Below are positions 21,181 to 32,939 of a DNA stretch of 64,000 nucleotides, in pieces (position 1 is the stretch's first letter; every line of letters begins with the position of its first letter). The notes below the pieces were generated by a model. The model was not told the origin of the DNA. It did not search any database and was given only the letters and a program-made list of their open reading frames with translations. The DNA comes from Cenococcum geophilum 1.58. Taxonomy: Eukaryota > Ascomycota > Dothideomycetes > Gloniales > Gloniaceae. Location of the stretch: NCBI GenBank assembly GCA_001692895.1, contig KV748240.1:565239-629238 (forward strand). The letters run 5' to 3'. The translations under genes and the position numbers were made by a program.

Positions 21181-22180
21181 TAAAAGGAAAAGTAAAGGTT
21201 AAAGATAGGAGTAAGGAGGTTTAGGGGATTAAGTAGACCCTAAAAATAGAGGACGTTAAAATATCTAAAATTAGGACCCTCTTAGAAGCTAAAAATAGCC
21301 CTTTATTTATACCTAAAACTAAATACTTAATTTTTAAAGCCTACTTAATTCCCCTCTTTCTTTCTCTCTAAGTCTAGATAGTAGCCTTAGATATAACTTA
21401 TATAAAACGGTATAGGGTAACTTATTAAAGCGTAAGCTAGTAAAACTTAGCGAAGTGTACTAACTAATTAAAAGCTAAGAAGCTAAGGATAAAAATTAAT
21501 TCTAGCGATTCGCCTATTTATAGAAGCCCTTATAGTACTACTCCCTTACGGTTCTATTCCCCTAGGGAGTTAATTATAATTAGAGTTTAAAAAATTAGAA
21601 CCTAAAAGTAACAGACCACTTATAAACTTGGGTTAATAAGCTTTATAGTTCCTATACTATAGAATTAACTTCTTAACTAAAAAGGTTAGTAATATCCGCT
21701 ACTTAATTTTAAGGTCTAAGCTTGCTAAGGTAAGCTATTAGATCTACGTAATAGTTACCTAGAGCTAGATTTTTTGGCCGATTTCTATTTAGAACGGATA
21801 CTGAGTCCTAGTAGCCGCAGAAGTCCTTCCCTCTAAAAGTCTAGCACTAAACTATAGATTATATCTCGCAAGTAACGCCCTTATATCTCGTATATAAAGT
21901 ATCCTTATACTTACTTCTTAATAGAGCTTAACTATAAAAGAGAGTGCTAAAGCAGCTTTAGATGCTATAAAGGTTTTATTTATAAGCGTTTTAAATTACT
22001 AATTATATTCTATACAAACCTCTACTATCTTAATTATATTAGATTATAGATTTTATATTATAACTACTTGCCTTTAGAGGCGCTTTATAAACTTCTTAAG
22101 ATATTGCGTTTAAATCTATAGTAATAAGATATATTAGGCGCGGTAGAAAGAAGGCAAAATAGGTAAGATTTAGACTAGTT
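21181..22180. other. RIP-altered sequence without a recognisable gene
   Basis: AT-rich sequence with a few CT-rich runs (21350-21370). It contains one copy of a 46-bp dispersed repeat (21655-21700) also found at 24541-24585. Short protein-like stretches occur but none holds a frame or motif I can name. Confidence 0.4.
21655..21700 (+). repeat. 46-bp dispersed repeat, copy 1
   Basis: It reads ACTATAGAATTAACTTCTTA and ends ATATCCGCT. A second copy at 24541-24585 differs by transitions only. Copy 2 lies just left of the inverted-repeat element at 24618. Confidence 0.7.
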
Positions 22181-22540
22181 ATAACTTTCTATAGACTATT
22201 ATTCTCCGGATATAACCATTTATTAGACTAGTTATTCTCTAGATAGGACTGCTCTAGATATAACTATTCCGGATATAGCTATTAGACGTAGCGTTCTTGC
22301 TTTCTAGATATAACTATTCTCTAAACATAGGTGGCTATTTTCTAGTAGCTGTTCTCTAGTAGCTGTTCTTTAAACGTAACTGTTTTCTAGACGTAGCTAT
22401 TCTCTAGATGTAACTATTCTTTAGACATGGTTCTCCTATTTAGCGCTGCTAAGAAGACTAGTTATTTTGGGCTAATTAGGTATCTGATAATTCTCTAAAC
22501 ATAGCTGTTCTCTAGACGTAACTAGAATCCCCTAACTATG
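22180..22540. repeat. Degenerate 17-bp minisatellite (TTCTCTAGACGTAACTA type)
   Basis: About sixteen imperfect units vary around CTATTCTCTAGATATAA, CTGTTCTCTAGACGTAG and CTGTTCTCTAGTAG. One interruption at 22435-22480 carries unrelated sequence. Most variation is C/T or G/A. Confidence 0.75.
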
Positions 22541-24285
22541 GTTAGCTAAAAATAAAGGGTCCTAGAATTGGGTTCTAAATTATATGCTAATGCTATTTGT
22601 TTATACTATAAATTTATTAAAGCGGAAGCGGATTACTAATCTAGTGTTAAAGCGAGGAGTTTATATTATTAAAAGCTATAAGGACGATGGACTATATATA
22701 GCTATAAGTGGGTCCCGTTTTAGTTCCTATAGTAGATCCCTTTTCTAATATCTAAGGTGGTTATAGGTAGAGACCGGGAATTTCTTAGCGCTCTCCACGC
22801 CACTAATAGTATTAACGCCTATCCTAAACTCTTTCCTTTCTCAATGCTTAAAAAATTACGCCTCTCGCATTATTAAGACGGCGAGACGTTTTTATAGCGG
22901 AGGAGATAGCTTTAAAGACGCGGGCGATAACTATAGAGAGGAAGGAAGGGAAGAGGAAAAGAAAGAAACATATCTCTTTTACGGACGACCTAAATTCTTT
23001 CTCTCCGCTACCATAGCCTCCTTCTTTACACCCTTGTTCTCTATTACCGCTCCCACTATACCTAGCTATATCCCCTCTACTAATATATTCGCCTTCGCCT
23101 TTACCATTAACCCTAGCCCCTAGCTTTATAATAACGTCCTCCCGTATAAGCTTATACACTAACTAGCCTTATTAGTATCTCTCCCTAATAAAACTCGCCG
23201 CTGCTAGCTTCTATTATCTAGTCTCTAGCGACTATAAAGATAAAATAGAGTGCGCTTTCTATAGTATATAGATATATAGCTAAAACAATATAAACTACTT
23301 TATTAAAGAGTTAATAATAGAGTATAGGGGCTATTTCTCATGGCCAGAACTTAGAGCCGACTTCTATAACTATCTCCTACTACTCGCACCCCTAAGTACC
23401 GTAATACCTTATATACCAAACAAGACCCTTACGCCTATACCTACGCCTATGCCTACGCCTACTACACCTTATATACCTTAGATACCTTAAATACCTTAGA
23501 AACCGCTTCTAAGCCATATACCTCAGCTATTACTAAAACATAAACCACTACCTTAATCGCCTTACCTACCACCTCTATCCCTACCGCCGCTACTATCCCC
23601 TCTACAACTACGTATATACGCCTTAGTACTAGCATCTTCGCCCCTAGAACGGCCAGTTTGACCTCGCTAGAAACCACTAGGTCTAGTACTTATAGTTTAA
23701 GGCCTTATAGCGCGATTTTATAGTAAACCGTCTCCATTCTAACAGCTATAGCAGCTTAGTTAATTATATAGTTCCTACTATATTTACTACTAGTATTTAT
23801 AGAGTGCCCAGTATATAGGAAAGAGAAGGATAGGATTCTTGTAATTTAATACCACGGGTAACTAGGTCCCTATCCCTAACCTCCTCTATTAAATTTTGTT
23901 TCAGATCTCGCCTTAATTCGCAATTACCGCCGCCCTCTTAACCTGCTTATTAGTATTAGGCCGTTTAAGAATAATATAACTTGGTAAACTACTACTAAGG
24001 GAAGCAGCTATTATAGTTGTCGGTAATAGTAGCTAGGAAGGCGCTCTTTAAGGGTATAGGTGGATACGGGTAGGTTATAGGATGGAATTTCGACATATAT
24101 ATGCGCTTTTTATCTCTTAGGTTTATATACTCTCTCTTTATTTCCTATATTAATTATAGCGTTAAAAGATAGAGAAATAGCTCTTATAGTTAGCTACTAA
24201 ATTAGAGCCGGTATAATTCGTGTTAGTTTACTCTAGTTAGCGCTTAGTAATGGCCTATACCTAAGTTAGATGGTATATAGCCATA
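22541..24285. other. Unassigned RIP-altered region
   Basis: Open frames exist on the minus strand at 23159-22848 (103 codons) and 23677-23462 (71 codons, Val-rich). They follow low-complexity sequence (CCTACGCCTATG and TATACCTTA short repeats at 23425-23510) and show no known motif. Plus-strand reading gives AISHGQNLEPTS near 23336. I cannot name a gene. GC-richer patches (22970-23120) suggest partial escape from RIP. Confidence 0.4.
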
Positions 24286-24312
24286 ATAGAATATATATAT
24301 ATATATATATAC
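24286..24312. repeat. TA dinucleotide microsatellite
   Basis: An uninterrupted TA run of about 13 units within AT-rich sequence. Confidence 0.9.
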
Positions 24313-24540
24313 GTTAAGATAGCGAGATAGAGATAAAGTATAGATGGAAGTAAATGCTAAGCGAGTTAAGTGGCGGTTAAATCCTAGCTATATATAGCGG
24401 ATATTAACTCCTAGCTCTATAGCTAAGAAATTACTCTCTATAGGGGGTCCGGAACGTTATAGCTAAACAATTTAATATTATAACTGCTCTATATATAAAA
24501 TAAGTTATACCACTTAATAAACGTTAGAAAAGTCCCTTAG

Positions 24541-24585
24541 ACTATAGAATTAACTTTTTAATAAAAAAGGTTAGCGATATCCGCT
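24541..24585 (+). repeat. 46-bp dispersed repeat, copy 2
   Basis: Counterpart of 21655-21700, ending ATATCCGCT; differences are transitions. Confidence 0.7.
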
Positions 24586-24617
24586 TACGGATATACGTAT
24601 ATTCGCTAATTAATTCT

Positions 24618-24966
24618 AACATATTCTACTACTCCTTAGGCCACCCTAGTTGTTAGGCTACCCTTAAAATATATATAAAATCAGCATTTCTAATCCCCAG
24701 CAATTTTAATAACTACTTATTATTTTTACTTGTAATTAATAACAAGTTTTTATAACATTTTAATATTCTTTTTTTAATTATAGACCCTTAGCTTAAAGAG
24801 AAGATATTTAAGTAGAGATTCTAGGCCGCGATATAGTGCTAAATGCTTATCTATATATAACTATAAACTAGTATAGCATATAAACTATATAACGGTATCT
24901 TATAGGTATAGAGTTTAAAGGTAGCCTAAGGACTAGGGTGGCCTAAGGAGTGGTAGAACACGTTAT
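24618..24966. mobile_element. Short terminal-inverted-repeat element (MITE-like)
   Basis: The left arm (24618-24668) holds CTACTACTCCTTAGGCCACC followed by CTAGTTGTTAGGCTACC. The right arm (24919-24966) is its reverse complement, GGTAGCCTAAGGACTAGGGT followed by GGCCTAAGGAGTGGTAG, with few mismatches. The symmetry extends into AT-rich sequence on the inner side. The roughly 250-bp interior is AT-rich without coding capacity. The size and structure fit a non-autonomous DNA transposon. The target duplication is uncertain; TA or TAA is possible at both edges. Confidence 0.65.
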
Positions 24967-25219
24967 ATTCTAACTTGCTAAGGTAACGTTAAGGTCTAAG
25001 GCTTAGTAAGCTAAAGGTTCGGATTTATTAACCTAAGGTACAAGTAGTCTATACTTTTAGATGTCCTAATTTTTAAACTCCTGCTAAGCCTACTGCTAAT
25101 TAGTTAAAAGGCCGGCTTTTGATTGGTTAGAAAAATATAGCGTATAGTAAGTTATGGTAGAATCCACGTGGCGAACTTTAAAATATTATAACTGTTAAAA
25201 GATCAAAACATTGAATTTA

Positions 25220-26500
25220 ACTAAAGCTCTGCAAAAGCTTTATAAAAGCTCTATATCGAGCTCTACTAAAGCCCTATAAAAGCTTTATATAAAGCTCTAT
25301 ATAAAGCTCTATATAAAGCTCTATAAAAACTCTACCAAAGGCTTTATAGCACCTCTGCCCACCTAGTATACTGGCTACGCAGTGGATGGAGTATACATTA
25401 CGTAGGGGGGTCTAAGGGGCCTCCCCCTTAAAGCTTTGCTTAAAGCTCTGCTCGAAGCTTTACTTAAAGCCCTATACGGAGCTCTAAAGCTCTACTAATA
25501 CGCAGCGCTAATATACTAGGAAGGTTCAGTAATCGGCCGTATAATAATCAATCGCCGTATAATTGTCTCTATAAACGGCTTTACGAACGGCTCTATAAAC
25601 GTCTACACGATCGCCTGTATTAACGCCCATACGATTAATTAATTAACAAAACGCCCTTACGATCGTCTCTACGAACGGCTTTACGAACGTCTATACAATT
25701 AACTAATTAATTAATCGATTAATCGATCAATCGCCTATACGAACGCCTGTATAAACGCCTATACAATCGATTAATTAAACGCCTATATAATCAATCAACC
25801 AAACGACCATATAATTACCTATACAATTATCTCTATAAACGTCTCTACAGTTAATCGCCCGTATAAACGCCTATATATAGCTCTATATAAGGCTCTATAT
25901 AAAGCTCTACTAAAGCTCTACCAAAGCTCTATAAAAGCTCTATAAAAGCTCTATAAAAACTTTATAAAAGCTCTATACAAACCTCTATACAAACCTCTAC
26001 AAAAGCTCTACTAAATACTCTACTAAAGCCTCTATAAGAGCTCTGCCCACGCAGTAAATAGAGTACGTAGTGCGCAGGGGGGGTCCAAGGGGGTCTCCCC
26101 CTTAAGCTTAAAGATCTACTTAAAACTCTACTAAAGCTCTACCGAAGCTCTGCACAAAGCTTTACTAAAGCTCTACTAAAGCTCTACACGAAGCTCTACC
26201 GAAGCTCTATACGTAGTTCTACCAAAGCCCTATATAAAGCTCTACTAAAGCTCTACGCAAAGCTCTACTAAAGCTCTATAAAAGCTCTATACGAACCTCT
26301 ATACAAAGCTCTATAAAAGTAGGCTCTACTAAATGCTCTATAAAAGCATGCTCTACTAAATGCTCTATTAAACGCTTTTACTAAATACTCTACTAAAACC
26401 TCTATAAGAGCTTTACCTATATAGTAAATAAAGAATATAGTGCGTAGGGGGGGGTTGTTCCAAGGGGGTCTCCCCCTTAAGCTTAAAGCTTTACTTAAAA
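25220..26500. repeat. 12-bp minisatellite field (AAAGCTCTATAA type) with interspersed modules
   Basis: The unit AAAGCTCTACTA / AAAGCTCTATAA / CGAAGCTCTACC repeats dozens of times in two blocks, 25220-25530 and 25870-26500. Three GC-rich modules interrupt it, near 25350-25440, 26040-26110 and 26405-26480; a fourth, diverged one lies at 26580-26635. Each carries a G-run, a TCTAAG or TCCAAG spacer and a C-run (for example GGGGGTCTCCCCCTTAAGCT), so each could fold into a stem. The unit is the reverse complement of the repeat at 18930-19075. No gene is visible. Confidence 0.8.
25540..25870. repeat. Second repeat type within the field (CGCCTATACGAT type)
   Basis: Units of about 12-13 bp such as CGCCTATACGAAC, CGCCTGTATAAAC, CGTCTCTACGAAC and CGCCTATACAATC alternate with AATTAATCGATT-like spacers rich in the palindromes CGAT and TTAATTAA. 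The block separates the two halves of the AAGCTCT field. Confidence 0.75.
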
Positions 26501-26649
26501 CTCTATTAATTTTAAAAAATTTATAGGTTATTAATTAAGCTCCTAGGATACGTTTTAAAGAGTTATATACTTTAAATAAGGCTCCGCGTAGCGGAAAGGG
26601 GGGGTCTAAGAAGTCTCCCCCTAGAAAATCTTATATCTATATATATATA

Positions 26650-27740
26650 TTAATTAAACTCTATACAATAAGACTCTAAATTAAAGCTTTTAACTTTAGG
26701 TTAAAATTTTCGTTAGGGGGCTAACGATCCGTATGTTATTTAGCCACGCTCTAAAGCGACTAGAGTTCTCTCCTTAGGTTAGGCAGTAACCGCTTAAGTT
26801 ATTTTTCTCTACCGCTTACTCCACCTACTTAAGAACTAAGTAACTATAGGATAAGAAGTACCTAGACTAGACAAAGACATAATATCCGACTATCTTAAAC
26901 CTTTTAACCATTAGGCCGCGACCCTTAATATATCTAGTTTGCTTAGAGTTATACTATAAGCGCTATATAACTCACACAAGCTAGTAAAGGCAGACTTAGC
27001 CTTACTATTATACTAATTAAGCTATATAGAAGTTATAATATAAGTTATAAAGAGATATTTAATCGGAGTAATACTCCTTAAGAAATCAATCGACTTATAT
27101 ACGCATCTAATAGCGATTATACTTACCTTAACATTACGATCCTTAATATACGGCCACTAGTTAGTAAGAAGATAAGGAAAGGCCTTACTAGGCTAGGGAA
27201 GGAGCTTAGGGTAAGCGAAGCTTATAAGATATTTAAAGAGGTTTTACTACTTAAGAAGCTAGATATTATCTTAGCTCTCTAGTACTAGATAAAGGATATA
27301 GAATCTCTAATTGTTAGAAGTCTATATAGGTTTATATATAGAATATAGATGCCTAATATAATACGATTATAAGGCTATAAGACTCTTATATTTCGCGGAT
27401 TCCACCTAAGCGTATATCTCCGAAACGATTATACTACAAATTTAAACCAGTCTGAAATTGATAGTCTTAGGGAGGGCCTGTATCGCTGCTTTTAATCTGC
27501 GTCTCTCGCACTATAGGGTAGACAAGTAGGTCGATAGAATAATTATACCACGCCGCAAAGGCTATAGGGTTGGCTGTGCTCTATAATTATAAAAGAGTAA
27601 GGGCTTAGTAAAGAAGACGTAAAGGATATACTGCTAGACCATCTCTTTAGAAACACCAATCTTATAAAAGTACCCTCCTTTTATATATATCTTGCTAAAG
27701 TCTTATAGGTACGAGTCCCTAATATAGTAGTAGTATAATC
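26650..27740 (+). pseudogene. Unrecognised decayed coding region
   Basis: The best stretch lies at 27410-27500: VYLRNDYTTNLNQSEIDSL followed by REGLYRC, then a stop and further readable text (GLSKEDVKDILLDHLF, NTNLIKVPSFYIYLAKVL) to about 27720. Stops again fall at Gln/Trp-type codons. I could not assign a family. The segment ends as the sequence becomes un-RIPed at about 27740. The upstream part (26650-27350) is weaker but reads in the same direction (RLGKELRVSEAYKIFKEVL near 27190-27250). Confidence 0.4.
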
Positions 27741-28760
27741 TTTAATTAGCGTCTAATACGGATCCTACTAGCCCACGCAGACTACTCCGCATAGGGGGGA
27801 AAACTTGTATTTTTACAGGAAGAAAACCCCTGCAGTTAGGGGAGGAAAAACCCTATCAGCAGCCTCAGTAGGATAAAAAACCCCGATTTGCCATATTTGC
27901 ACGTAGCCGCGGCCGTATAGGCCTACAGCACGTCCTCCTCTATAGATGTTTTAAACTTCTTAGGAACCACTGCTTCCTTCTTTAGCTTATCCAGAGCTAG
28001 GGTTCACTACGTCCCAGCTAGGCCTTGCCGCTTAATTGCCGTATGCTTGTAGTTGTGTCCTATATCTTAACTACCCCCTATATACTATATCTTATTATTA
28101 TTAACCATTACTATATACGCCTTGCCTTCCCCCCCTAAGGCCTATTAAAGGCGTAAGGGGGATTTATCCGTTCTACTACCCTAATACTAAAAGACAAAAG
28201 CGGGATGTGTTATGTGTATCTGAGTATCTTTTATGCCTAGGCCCTAGTCACTAGGCCCTCTCTAAGGGCACTACTCTATTAAGAGGAGACAAGGAAAACC
28301 GTACGGGGTTATCTAGTTACCGGTTTTAGTAGTATTACGGTAGTACGGCGAGTAACCGCATACTCCGCGGGCGATCGCCCTAGGGGTTAGGAGGGGCCGT
28401 ATATTTACCTATTCGTTTGTTTATTTATTCGCGTTCGCTCGTTTATTAATATAAGGTTGTTAATGCTTTTAACTAGGGGTTAGGGGATGTTATTGAATGC
28501 CGTGCATCCATGTTGGATTGTATAGGTGCCCTGGATAGGAGAATAGCGTAGTAGTCGTCGTATATAGAGGGCTAATAGTAGTGGTTTTTAAGATCTCACC
28601 ATCCGAAATTTTTTCACCACCGCCCTTAACGCCTATAACCACCACTAGGTCCTATCCGCACGCTATATAACGTCTCTGCGTTAGATCTAGATCTAAGCTT
28701 TAAAGACTAGGTTTGTAGCCGTTACCACGTATAGGTGCAGAGTCCGATTTTGACGGCCGA
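27741..28760. other. Un-RIPed unique segment
   Basis: CA and TG words return (CAGCAGCCTCAGTAGG, GTTATGTGTATCTGAG, CCATGTTGGATTG). A short minus-strand frame near 28060-27890 reads LALDKLKKEAVVPKKFKTS and then TAAATCKYGKSGF, which may be a gene fragment. An internal inverted motif, GGGCGATCGCCC, sits at 28369-28380, and a TTCG/TTTATT repeat at 28405-28445. I found no second copy in the window, which would explain escape from RIP. Confidence 0.45.
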
Positions 28761-31530
28761 GTCCCTAATATATAATTAGCCCTTACTAATAAGATAAGTA
28801 TTAATATAAAGCTCTATTATAGATACGAATATCTTCTAGTATATAGAAACGATATTATAATATAGGAACTAGTTAATAAAATTAATATACTATTAATAGA
28901 TTAGAGTCTGCCTTAGGGAAATATTTATTTCTTAAATTAGTAGCAATCTCGTTAGATAAGCTAGTGGGCTTACTAATAAACACTCTCGGACTAGATAGTT
29001 TTATATATATTCTTATAGATATAGTTAGTACATTTCTACTAGACTAATTGGTTCCTTAAGTAAGCTCGGCCTTAGATAATATAATAGTAGAGAACGATTA
29101 TAGACTTAATAAATTATATCTAGCTACTTTAGGGTGCCTAAGTTTATTAATGCCTGCTTAAGGAGAGACTTTGTATAGGTATACAGCTATTAATACTCCC
29201 TTAGCTACCGGTTTCCACCTAGAAATACTACTTTACGTAGCTCTTATATATAAGGGATTAACGGCCTATAGTAAGCGGTAAAATTCGAGATTACTTCCCT
29301 ATTAAACCTAATAGCCTATATAAATCTAGTAGCCCCTATATTACCTACTACTAGCCTATAGCTAGATTAGCGCAAGTAGTAATATAGATACTCTAGTATT
29401 TGCCGCTTATACTAAATAGTAGATTATAATATAGTATATTTTTTCTAAGTACTATTAGATTATAATTACCCTACTTCTAACTTTACCTTAGATACAATCT
29501 TAATTTAAAGCGGATTATTTTTAGTCTTATTATTAATAGAGCCTATTTTAGACTTAGCAGTTAATACTAATATTTAGGTCCTATTTTTAGTACTTTAGGG
29601 ATTAGGTATACGGGAGAGGTATAGAGGGTTTATACTTTAGGATTATCTATAAGTTTAGTGGCGAAGATATATAGGGAGAGTAGGACTTATACGCTCTTAG
29701 GCCGCTACTTATCCTTGCTATAAAGCTTAATAGTAAGCTTAATAAGTGGCTAGGCGACGCTAAAGCACTATATATTCTCGTCTCTTCCAAACTATATATA
29801 GATAGTAGCGCCCTAGAATATCCTCTTTATCTATTATAGGGTGCTAATAAGTATAAAGTCGGCTAGTATGCGCTTGTCCTTATAATTAAAGGCCTCTTTA
29901 TTAATAGGCTCTATAGATAACGATAGACAAAAGTCCAGGTCCTACTTAATTGCGTCCTTTAGACCTTCTAGAATATAGCTACCCTTAAGAGCATTGCCCA
30001 ATCGCCTCCTTAGCCGCCCTAGGCGTGTATATCGTCTAATAGTAGCTTAGGGGCATAGTTATAGGGGAGAGCGAAATTAAGGGTTAAGCGGTCCGTAGCT
30101 CTATAAGATGGCGACTTAGGCTAGTAGTTCGCTTTAGGCTACCCATTGTAGTTTAAACGGTGCGCTTAGATATAACGACGCTACTAGCGCACAACGCATG
30201 TTAAGGGAAGAAGTTATCCTCTTTACGCCGTCTTTTACTTAGGCTAGAGCTATATATAGGACTACTATTATTTATATTGCACGGCGAGGCGTTATAGGGT
30301 CGCTTTAGTGGTCGTAGAGGTATGGTTCCTAGAGATTTTAGAGGAGTCGGTAATGCGGTAAATACTAGGTTAAGAGGGACACTTAGCCAGTCTTAGATTT
30401 GATTAAGGGAGTATAAGAAAAGGAAGGAGAGATAGGGAGAAGCTATAGCGGCCAAATAATAGGAGAGGAACTGTTAATATATACTATACAGGATGCGATT
30501 AGGTAAGGGTACGTTCGGTTATAAATTGGCTCTATATTATATTTATTATATATATTTTAGTATTACCCGTTTTATAATTAGTGGTGGCTACTATTATAGC
30601 TTATTTAAATCTGTAATTAAGTTAATTATTTAGTAAGCTTCTATATAAGGCTCTAAATTTGGCTTTATATAATACGTAATTAACATTAGCAGGCGATTTA
30701 AGTGAGCTCCTCTCTACCACTAGGCCTCTATCGCGACTCCCTACTTTAGTATAGTAATAGAGCCTCCTCAACCAACGCCCTCTCTGCAATTAACGCTTTC
30801 TATACCTTTGTCTACCTCCTATAGGAGCTATAGTAGAGCTATAGCAATGCCCGTAACGCCTACGATGCCCTAAAAATAAGCTTATCGCGATTATAATATT
30901 ATTATATAGGGTATATAAATACGATAGTAGTATCGCGATTAGGGTGTATAGAATCGCCATATTATAAAAAGTTATTACTTTAGCGTATATATAAGGGCTC
31001 TATATTAATATAGAATATAAAACAGGAGCTTAAAGGTAATATATTAAAACGGTGCCAAGAACCTTATTTTAACTACTATATATAGTATAGCCTGCAAATT
31101 TAACGCGCTTACTAATATAGAAGAGCTCTATATTTAAAAGTCGTTAGATCTACTAAATAATAGCCTTATATTTAGATTTAAGCTCTATATTAGTTAAATA
31201 TAGAGCCTTTATATAGAGGTTGCTAATATAGCCAATTGCACCTTCCTAATTAGGCAGTTAGGGTATATTTACTTAGAAAACTCTTTATAAAACTCTAAAA
31301 AAAATACTAGAATTTTGTATATAATATATCTAGACGCCAATTAGGTATAAAGAACGTGGAGAATTAAGGCTGTAAAAGCTTCTGCCTAAGTAGAAAAGGA
31401 TATAATGTATAGTCGCATAATTTTAGGGCGCCTAAGTACCATTAACTACTAAAGCAGATGCTTCTATAACCCTAATTTACTAACCCCCTTTACCTAATTA
31501 ATAATTAGATAGATTCTAAAATAAAATATA
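28761..31530 (+). pseudogene. Unassigned RIP-altered region, probably once coding on the plus strand
   Basis: Protein-like plus-strand text with TAG/TAA at Gln/Trp-type positions runs through much of 28860-31000, including KIRDYFPIKPNSLYKSSSPY near 29285-29345, LSISLVAKIYRESRTYTLLG near 29650 and EKERRDREKL near 30420. Its composition is Arg/Ser/Gln-rich in the second half. No domain is recognisable. Short words built on GCTCTATATT recur in both orientations at 30990-31220. It may represent one or more old genes. Confidence 0.3.
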
Positions 31531-32232
31531 GATAATAATAGCCGTATACCCCCTAAATAATACGTATATACCCCCCCCTACCTTATTTAGTTTAAACGCT
31601 TCCTTATTAAGTTAGACGCTTCCTTATTAAGTTAAATGCTTTCTTATTAAGTTAGAATATTATATATATTTAACTTATTTGCGCCTATATTACAAAAATT
31701 AAAGTGCGAGCCTGTAGTATAGTATTTCGTTTAAATGCTAAGGGCTCTCTATAAGTAAATCTATTAATATAACTAGTAATTTTAGAGCTAGTTATAGAGT
31801 TAATTAGCTAACTACTATAATACTCTGCAATTACAGGCTCTTAGGTGCAAGGTAGAGGTGTTAATTTAGGTCCTACTAGGCACGCGGGCGCGGGCGTAGG
31901 CGTGGGCGTAGGTAGTAGGGGTGGCAGCACCTAAATTAGTTTACGTAATACCTTATAAAGCGCTACGCAATCTAATTAATTAACTTAGGCGCGATCTAAA
32001 TTTAGACTCTACTACTTATAATATAACTAAAATTAAGACTTAATTGTAATGTTATGGTTATAAAACTTGTATAGCGCGCACTATAATTTTCGCGATATAG
32101 GCATAAATAAAGTTAAATATATATAATATTCTAACTTAATAAGGAAGCATCTAACTTAATAAGGAAGCGTCTAAACTAAATAAGGTAGGAGGTGTATATA
32201 TATTAATTAGGGGGTATATAGCTATTATTATC
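31531..32232. mobile_element. 700-bp terminal-inverted-repeat element (MITE-like)
   Basis: Arms of about 165 and 140 bp are mutually inverted. The left arm starts GATAATAATAGCCGTATACC and the right arm ends in its complement at 32232. Inside each arm a 20-bp unit CGCTTCCTTATTAAGTTAGA is repeated, three times on the left and twice on the right, accounting for the length difference. The interior (31700-32090) carries a GC-rich GGGCGCGGGCGTAGGCGTGG patch but no gene. CTAAAATA occurs just outside both ends, a possible but imperfectly placed target duplication. Confidence 0.65.
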
Positions 32233-32315
32233 CTAAAATATTAGTGTCTTTAATGCTCTTATAGGTACTTATATTAAATATAAACTTGCTACTAAATAGC
32301 CCCTAAGCTATTTTC

Positions 32316-32640
32316 ATGCATTTCCCTAGCAAACCCTATCCTAATATCCCTAATAATATCTCTAATACTATAACTAAGGCCTACTATCCAAAATTTGGGG
32401 ATATTAAACGCCTTCGCTATCTTAATAGGATTAAGCGTTACCTATAGGGCAGAGGCACTCCCTACTACGGCTATATAGATAAGGAAGATACTAAGGATAA
32501 GGATTTTAAGGAGGAATTAATAATAGAGATAGCTACTTTAATACCTACTTGGCTTTACTCTATATAGAATTTAATAAGACACTAGTAAAGTTTAAAGTCT
32601 ACTATCTTTTCTAATATAGACTATAAAAAGGTATTCTTTA
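32316..32640 (+). pseudogene. Unrecognised short reading frame remnant
   Basis: From ATG at 32316 the plus strand reads MHFPSKPYPNIPNNISNTIT, then KAYYPKFGDIKRLRYLNRIK, one stop, then GRGTPYYGYIDKEDTKD and EELIIEIATLIPTWLY. That is only a few stops in about 100 codons, clearer than most of the region. It looks like the N-terminus of a charged, probably soluble protein. I do not know the family. A 34-bp tandem repeat follows directly and may have expanded within the gene. Confidence 0.4.
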
Positions 32641-32664
32641 CTATGGTTATATTATAAGGGATTA

Positions 32665-32921
32665 TAGATTATAGGGGATTATACGACCTAAAGGATTGTA
32701 GGTTAAAGGGGATCGTGCGACCTAAAGGATCGTAGGTTAAAGGGGATTGTACGACCTAAAGGATTGTGGGTTAAAGGGGATCGTGCGACCTAAAGGATTG
32801 TAGGTTAAAGGGGATCGTGTAACCCAAAGGATTGTAGGTTAAAGGGGATTGTATAACCTAAAGGATTATAGGTTATAGGGGATCGTGCGACCTAAAGGAT
32901 TGTAGGTTAAAGGGGATTGTA
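32665..32921. repeat. 34-bp tandem repeat, about 7.5 copies
   Basis: The unit is GGTTAAAGGGGATCGTGCGA followed by CCTAAAGGATTGTA. Copies vary by G/A and C/T only (GATCGTGCG, GATTGTACG, GATTATACG). The interior is semi-symmetrical (TAGGTTAAAGG versus CCTAAAGGA). Confidence 0.88.
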
Positions 32922-32939
32922 TTATATAATTACGAGCCT

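Noticed and set aside
22848..23677. Minus-strand open frames of 103 and 71 codons
   Set aside because: No motif, low-complexity composition, and no neighbouring exon-like text; probably chance frames in a partly GC-richer patch.
24286..24312. TA run as a centromere or origin signal
   Set aside because: A short TA microsatellite in AT-rich DNA has no specific meaning without further evidence.
32665..32921. CRISPR-like array
   Set aside because: The units are contiguous 34-bp tandem copies without unique spacers, and the window is fungal in character.
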